A stretch of DNA of 9,763 bases from M0108 sp049654905 (GTDB lineage Bacteria > Pseudomonadota > Gammaproteobacteria > Chromatiales > Chromatiaceae): positions 1 to 9,763 of the forward strand of contig JBASIS010000097.1 of assembly GCA_049654905.1 (NCBI GenBank), given 5' to 3'. The notes under the pieces are model-generated. The model was not told the origin of the DNA. It did not search any database and worked only from the letters and a program-made list of their open reading frames with translations. How positions within the stretch are numbered: the first letter of the stretch is position 1; the number at the start of each line of letters is the position of its first letter. Made by a program: the position numbers and the translations under genes. Positions 7,655 through 9,763 of the stretch are shown in pieces.

Positions 7655-8002
7655 TCAATTCAAGTAACTTTTGGCTTCCTCGCCCGGATTTGGCAGACCG
7701 GCAATGCGCCAGATAACCAGGCAACCGCCGAACAGGTTCTTGATTTGCGTCCGGGACAGTTCGGTGCCGCGGCAGACTTGGCGTAGGTTAGATGGGGCAC
7801 CGAGCCGCAGAAATTTATCGCGGATAAAGCCGATGACCCGCCAATGCTCGGCGGTAAGCTGCTCCAGACCCTCTTCCTCGGCTAGCGTCCGAGCAAGCTG
7901 TTCACTCCACAGGGAGGGGTCGATCAGAAAACCATCCTCATCGAAAAGCTGGTAAGCAAGGTGGGGCTGGGTGGCAAGGATCTGGCTGTGAAGGTTGGGC
8001 AT
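7655..8002 (-). CDS. DsrC/TusE-family protein lacking both C-terminal redox cysteines (RspA-like)
   Basis: This small 115-residue cytoplasmic protein belongs to the DsrC/TusE family, whose members carry sulfur or report on it. Family landmarks are FDEDGFLIDPSLWSEQLA (20-37), LTAEHWRVIGFIRDKF (49-64) and the C-terminal WRIAGLPNP (98-106). True DsrC ends in ...CxxAGLPxPxGCx. Here the inner Cys position is Trp98, the penultimate-Cys position is Glu109, and the chain runs on to residue 115. The only cysteines (C77, C94) are elsewhere, so the persulfide or trisulfide chemistry of DsrC/TusE should be impossible. This is the variant class called RspA in the DsrC literature and proposed to be regulatory. 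I start at the ATG at 8002, with GGGAG 9 bases upstream (8012-8016). A TTG at 8011 would leave no spacing. It is divergent from a CysB-type regulator and reads toward dctP, 182 bases away, with no clear terminator between. Confidence 0.85.
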   Translation of the reverse strand: MPNLHSQILATQPHLAYQLFDEDGFLIDPSLWSEQLARTLAEEEGLEQLTAEHWRVIGFIRDKFLRLGAPSNLRQVCRGTELSRTQIKNLFGGCLVIWRIAGLPNPGEEAKSYLN

Positions 8003-8038
8003 GACGATCAACTCCCGGATTATCTGGTTGGGGTGGGT

Positions 8039-8052
8039 GCCGCCTTAGCGGC
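8039..8052 (-). repeat. Hairpin in the leader of the DsrC-like gene
   Basis: A perfect 5-bp GC-rich stem (GCCGC and GCGGC) has the tetraloop CTTA on the + strand. It lies about 37 bases before the ATG at 8002, inside the probable 5' leader. It may be a leader structure or chance. Confidence 0.35.
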
Positions 8053-8099
8053 TTGCAAGGGAGTATGGTTCGGGCCTTTGATGATGTGAAATAATGAAT

Positions 8100-8118
8100 T
8101 TCGATTTTTTATCACGAA
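8100..8118. promoter_or_regulatory. Candidate LysR-type operator, TTCG-N11-CGAA
   Basis: TTCG (8100-8103) and CGAA (8115-8118) form a 19-base dyad with an 11-base AT-rich spacer, the spacing typical of LysR (T-N11-A) boxes. It lies 8 bases before the regulator's start codon, suiting autorepression, and upstream of the divergent gene. No binding data can be read from sequence. Confidence 0.45.
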
Positions 8119-8125
8119 TTATGAT

Positions 8126-9046
8126 ATGGAACTACGCCAACTCCGCTCCCTGATCGCCCTGGTGGAGGCCGATTTCAACGTCAGTCGCGCCGCAGACCAT
8201 TTGAATCTGGTGCAGCCAGCGGTCTCCCAACACCTAAAGCACCTGGAGGAGGAACTGGGCGTACCCTTGGTCCAGCGCCATGGCAAGCGGCTGCTGGGTC
8301 TGACGCCCGCCGGGGACGAGGTGGTGCGGCATGCCCACGCGACCCTGGCGGGAGCGGCGAATATCCTCGCCATCGGCCAGGATCAGAAGGAGGAAAGCCG
8401 GGGTATCCTGCGCATTGGCACCACCCATGCCCAGGCGCGTTATGTGCTCCCCCCGCTGATCCGCCGCTTTCGCGAGTCCTTCCCCGAGGTGGAAATCCAA
8501 CTTCACCAGGGTACGCCGAGCCAGTTAGTGGCCATGGTGCTGCGTGATTCCGTGGATCTGGCCATCTGTACCGAGGCCATTGGCCAACACCCTGACCTGA
8601 TTTCCTCGCCCTGTTATCGCTGGAATCGCTGCCTGATCGCGCCTCGGGATCATCCCCTGCTGGCGGTCCGGCCCATCAGCCTGGAACTACTTGGCGACCA
8701 GCCCCTGGTCACTTATGTCCTGGGTTTCACCGGACGTGGGCACTTCAGCGACGCCTTTGCGCGCGAAGGCCTGAAGCCCAGGGTGACGGTGAGCGCCGCC
8801 GATGCGGACGTCATCAAGACCTATGTTCGCGAAGGCTTCGGCGTGGGCATCATCGCCGACCTGGCCTACGACCCCCAACTCGACGGGGATCTGGGTCGCC
8901 GGGACCTCAGCCATCTCTTCCCCTGGGAGGTGACCCGCATGGCCCAGGCCCGGTCAAAGTACCCGCGGGCCTTTCAGCGGGCCTTCATGGAGCTGGTCCA
9001 GCGGGAGGTCGCCACCCTGGTGCGGGAGCGGCAACAGGAGGGATGA
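8126..9046 (+). CDS. CysB-family LysR-type transcriptional regulator
   Basis: This 306-residue regulator has an N-terminal winged helix-turn-helix (about 1-60) with the recognition region DHLNLVQPAVSQHLKHLEEE and the LysR hallmark LTPAG (59-63). The co-inducer domain follows. It is close to E. coli CysB: GTTHAQARYVLPPLIRRF (98-115), FPEVEIQLHQGTPSQL (119-134), PLVTYVLGFTGR (193-204) and ADADVIKTYVREGFGVGIIA. Numbering matches CysB without gaps at the known ligand positions. T100, Q103, T149 and T202 are present, but residue 102 is Ala where E. coli has Thr. CysB and Cbl sense O-acetylserine, N-acetylserine, thiosulfate, sulfate or adenosine phosphosulfate and control sulfur assimilation or alkanesulfonate genes. 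This one is a paralogue candidate whose likely target is the divergent DsrC-like gene. The ATG at 8126 gives the standard MELRQLRSL start, but no Shine-Dalgarno is visible in the AT-rich leader. The C-terminus is about 18 residues shorter than CysB. Confidence 0.92.
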   Translation: MELRQLRSLIALVEADFNVSRAADHLNLVQPAVSQHLKHLEEELGVPLVQRHGKRLLGLTPAGDEVVRHAHATLAGAANILAIGQDQKEESRGILRIGTTHAQARYVLPPLIRRFRESFPEVEIQLHQGTPSQLVAMVLRDSVDLAICTEAIGQHPDLISSPCYRWNRCLIAPRDHPLLAVRPISLELLGDQPLVTYVLGFTGRGHFSDAFAREGLKPRVTVSAADADVIKTYVREGFGVGIIADLAYDPQLDGDLGRRDLSHLFPWEVTRMAQARSKYPRAFQRAFMELVQREVATLVRERQQEG

Positions 9047-9059
9047 GGGTTGGGATCGG

Positions 9060-9080
9060 CGAGGATTTCGGGAATCCTCG
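9060..9080 (+). terminator. Hairpin after the CysB-type regulator
   Basis: CGAGGATT (9060-9067) and AATCCTCG (9073-9080) form a perfect 8-bp stem with a TCGGG loop, 13 bases after the regulator's stop codon. No T tract follows, so its strength as a terminator is uncertain; position and symmetry favour that role. Confidence 0.55.
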
Positions 9081-9160
9081 GCCGCTTGCCGTTAAACTAT
9101 GAGGTAGGAGTGTCCCTCAGCCTCTCCCAATGACCTGCCACCCCATTCAGGAAAGACCAG

Positions 9161-9340
9161 ATGCGCACCTTCGATGCCGAACCTCAGGTCCTCCAAGACC
9201 TTCGTGAAGAAAGCGAGATCGTTACCGCTCAGGCCCACCAGGACTTCAATGTCTGGGCCATGCGGCACCCGACCCTGGGTAAGCTGGTGATCATTGAAAG
9301 CCGGGATGGCAGCGGCGTGATCGTCGAGACCGAGGAATGA
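9161..9340 (+). CDS. Small acidic hypothetical protein (59 residues)
   Basis: An open frame from ATG at 9161 to TGA at 9338-9340 encodes 59 residues: it begins MRTFDAEPQVLQDLREESEI and ends KLVIIESRDGSGVIVETEE. AGGAAAG at 9149-9155 gives a good ribosome site. The protein is acidic, with an N-terminal helix-like half (QVLQDLREESEIVTAQAHQDF) and a C-terminal beta-like half (LGKLVIIESRDGSGVIVE). There is no signal peptide or membrane segment. The alternating hydrophobic strand pattern and third-position G/C bias look like real coding sequence. I do not recognise the family. It follows the regulator's hairpin by 80 bases and is followed by further small hairpins, suggesting its own transcript. 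It could be a small regulatory or stress protein, but nothing here shows a function. Confidence 0.6.
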   Translation: MRTFDAEPQVLQDLREESEIVTAQAHQDFNVWAMRHPTLGKLVIIESRDGSGVIVETEE

Positions 9341-9481
9341 ACCCTTCTCATCCCTCTTGCCCGTGGCGCTAGGGGCGCCAGGACGCTAGAAGCGAAATTA
9401 TCGTTGTAATGGCCGCCGCGATGGCGGTCTTGATCTTGACCGTTGCCAGCCAACGGCGGGAACCGAGCCCAGGACACTGCG
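9341..9481. repeat. Short intergenic region with three small hairpins
   Basis: Between the 59-residue gene and the next frame lie three GC-rich inverted repeats: TGGCGC/GCGCCA (9364-9380), CCGCC/GGCGG (9413-9427) and CCGTTG/CAACGG (9440-9456). None has a T tract directly after it. One or more may end the upstream transcript; they could also structure the leader of the next gene. Confidence 0.4.
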
Positions 9482-9763
9482 ATGGCCAAGAAATCTGCCG
9501 AACCCAAGAAGCCCGCGATCAACCCGAAGGCACCGGCCACCCCGGCTCCGCCGGTGGTCGTGACCCAGGCCCCGGCGGCGCTGGCGCTACCCCCGGAACA
9601 GCCCGTGCCACCGGTCAAGGTCGCACCCCGGGTGCCTAAAGAAGCCCCCAGGGTCGTTCAGGGCGGCACGGAGGTTGTCCACCCTCCCCTTGCCCTTGAT
9701 CTTAGCGAGTTGATTGCCACCGCCCCCGAGCTACCCAGCATCGAAAAGGAGCTAGTGCCCGCT
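9482..9763 (+). CDS. N-terminal part of a Pro/Ala/Lys-rich protein, truncated by the window edge
   Basis: From ATG at 9482 the frame stays open for 94 codons to the right edge, so this is a 5' partial. AGGA at 9471-9474, 7 bases upstream, is a plausible ribosome site, and an in-frame stop at 9437-9439 rules out a much earlier start. The first 70 residues are low-complexity and basic: MAKKSAEPKKPAINPKAPAT, then runs of Pro, Ala and Val such as PAPPVVV and PPEQPVPPVKV. The composition becomes more ordinary near LALDLSELIATAPELPSIEKEL. The start resembles disordered N-terminal linkers that precede a folded domain in nucleoid, granule-associated or envelope-spanning proteins. There is no signal peptide. 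I do not recognise the family, and the rest of the gene is needed. Confidence 0.6.
   Translation, partial: MAKKSAEPKKPAINPKAPATPAPPVVVTQAPAALALPPEQPVPPVKVAPRVPKEAPRVVQGGTEVVHPPLALDLSELIATAPELPSIEKELVPA

Larger units (their letters stand above)
8003..8125. promoter_or_regulatory. Divergent AT-rich control region between the DsrC-like gene and the CysB-type regulator
   Basis: This 123-base spacer includes a strikingly AT-rich stretch (about 8085-8125) in otherwise GC-rich DNA. It contains the dyad at 8100-8118 and a GCCGC-CTTA-GCGGC hairpin (8039-8052) inside the leader of the DsrC-like gene. LysR regulators commonly bind such divergent spacers, repressing their own gene and activating the neighbour. 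A CATTAT hexamer on the minus strand (8099-8094) is a possible -10 for the DsrC-like gene with a poor -35, as expected of an activator-dependent promoter. The regulatory role is inference from layout. Confidence 0.6.

Noticed and set aside
8003..8011. TTG start at 8011 for the DsrC-like gene
   Set aside because: The GGGAG box would directly abut the TTG with no spacing, while the ATG at 8002 has 9 bases of spacing.

Overview
The window is about 9.8 kb of GC-rich bacterial DNA carrying protein genes only; I see no rRNA, tRNA, CRISPR array or insertion sequence. The protein families (an E. coli-like DedA, a CysB-type LysR regulator, a DsrC/TusE-family protein, a C4-dicarboxylate TRAP transporter) point to a proteobacterium, most likely a gammaproteobacterium. 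A sulfur-oxidising or Chromatiales-like host would fit the DsrC-family gene, but that is inference.

Layout from left to right. (1) Positions 2-337 hold the 3' end of a + strand gene, possibly a hybrid sensor kinase. (2) On the minus strand, dedA (2637-1981) is followed 8 bp later by an APC-family amino acid permease (1972-557). A promoter with a perfect TTGACA box lies just before dedA. (3) A CNNM/CBS/CorC-HlyC membrane protein is on the + strand (2967-4286). It converges on the next minus-strand operon, and a 12-bp stem hairpin sits between the two. (4) The minus-strand TRAP transporter dctP-dctQ-dctM (7472-4354) has a perfect 16-bp hairpin between dctP and dctQ, and a 4-base ATGA overlap between dctQ and dctM. 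(5) Upstream of dctP on the same strand is a small DsrC/TusE-family gene (8002-7655). Its product lacks both C-terminal redox cysteines. It is divergent from a CysB-type LysR regulator (8126-9046), across an AT-rich spacer containing a TTCG-N11-CGAA dyad. (6) The right edge holds a 59-residue acidic small protein gene (9161-9340) and the start of a Pro/Ala/Lys-rich protein (from 9482) that runs off the window.

The most interesting unit is region 5 together with region 4. A cysteine-less DsrC homologue, the class proposed to be regulatory rather than a sulfur carrier, is paired head-to-head with a sulfur-type regulator, and a complete C4-dicarboxylate TRAP operon follows on the same strand. 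One testable reading is a control module linking sulfur status to organic acid uptake. The sequence shows only the gene arrangement and the missing cysteines, not the function.
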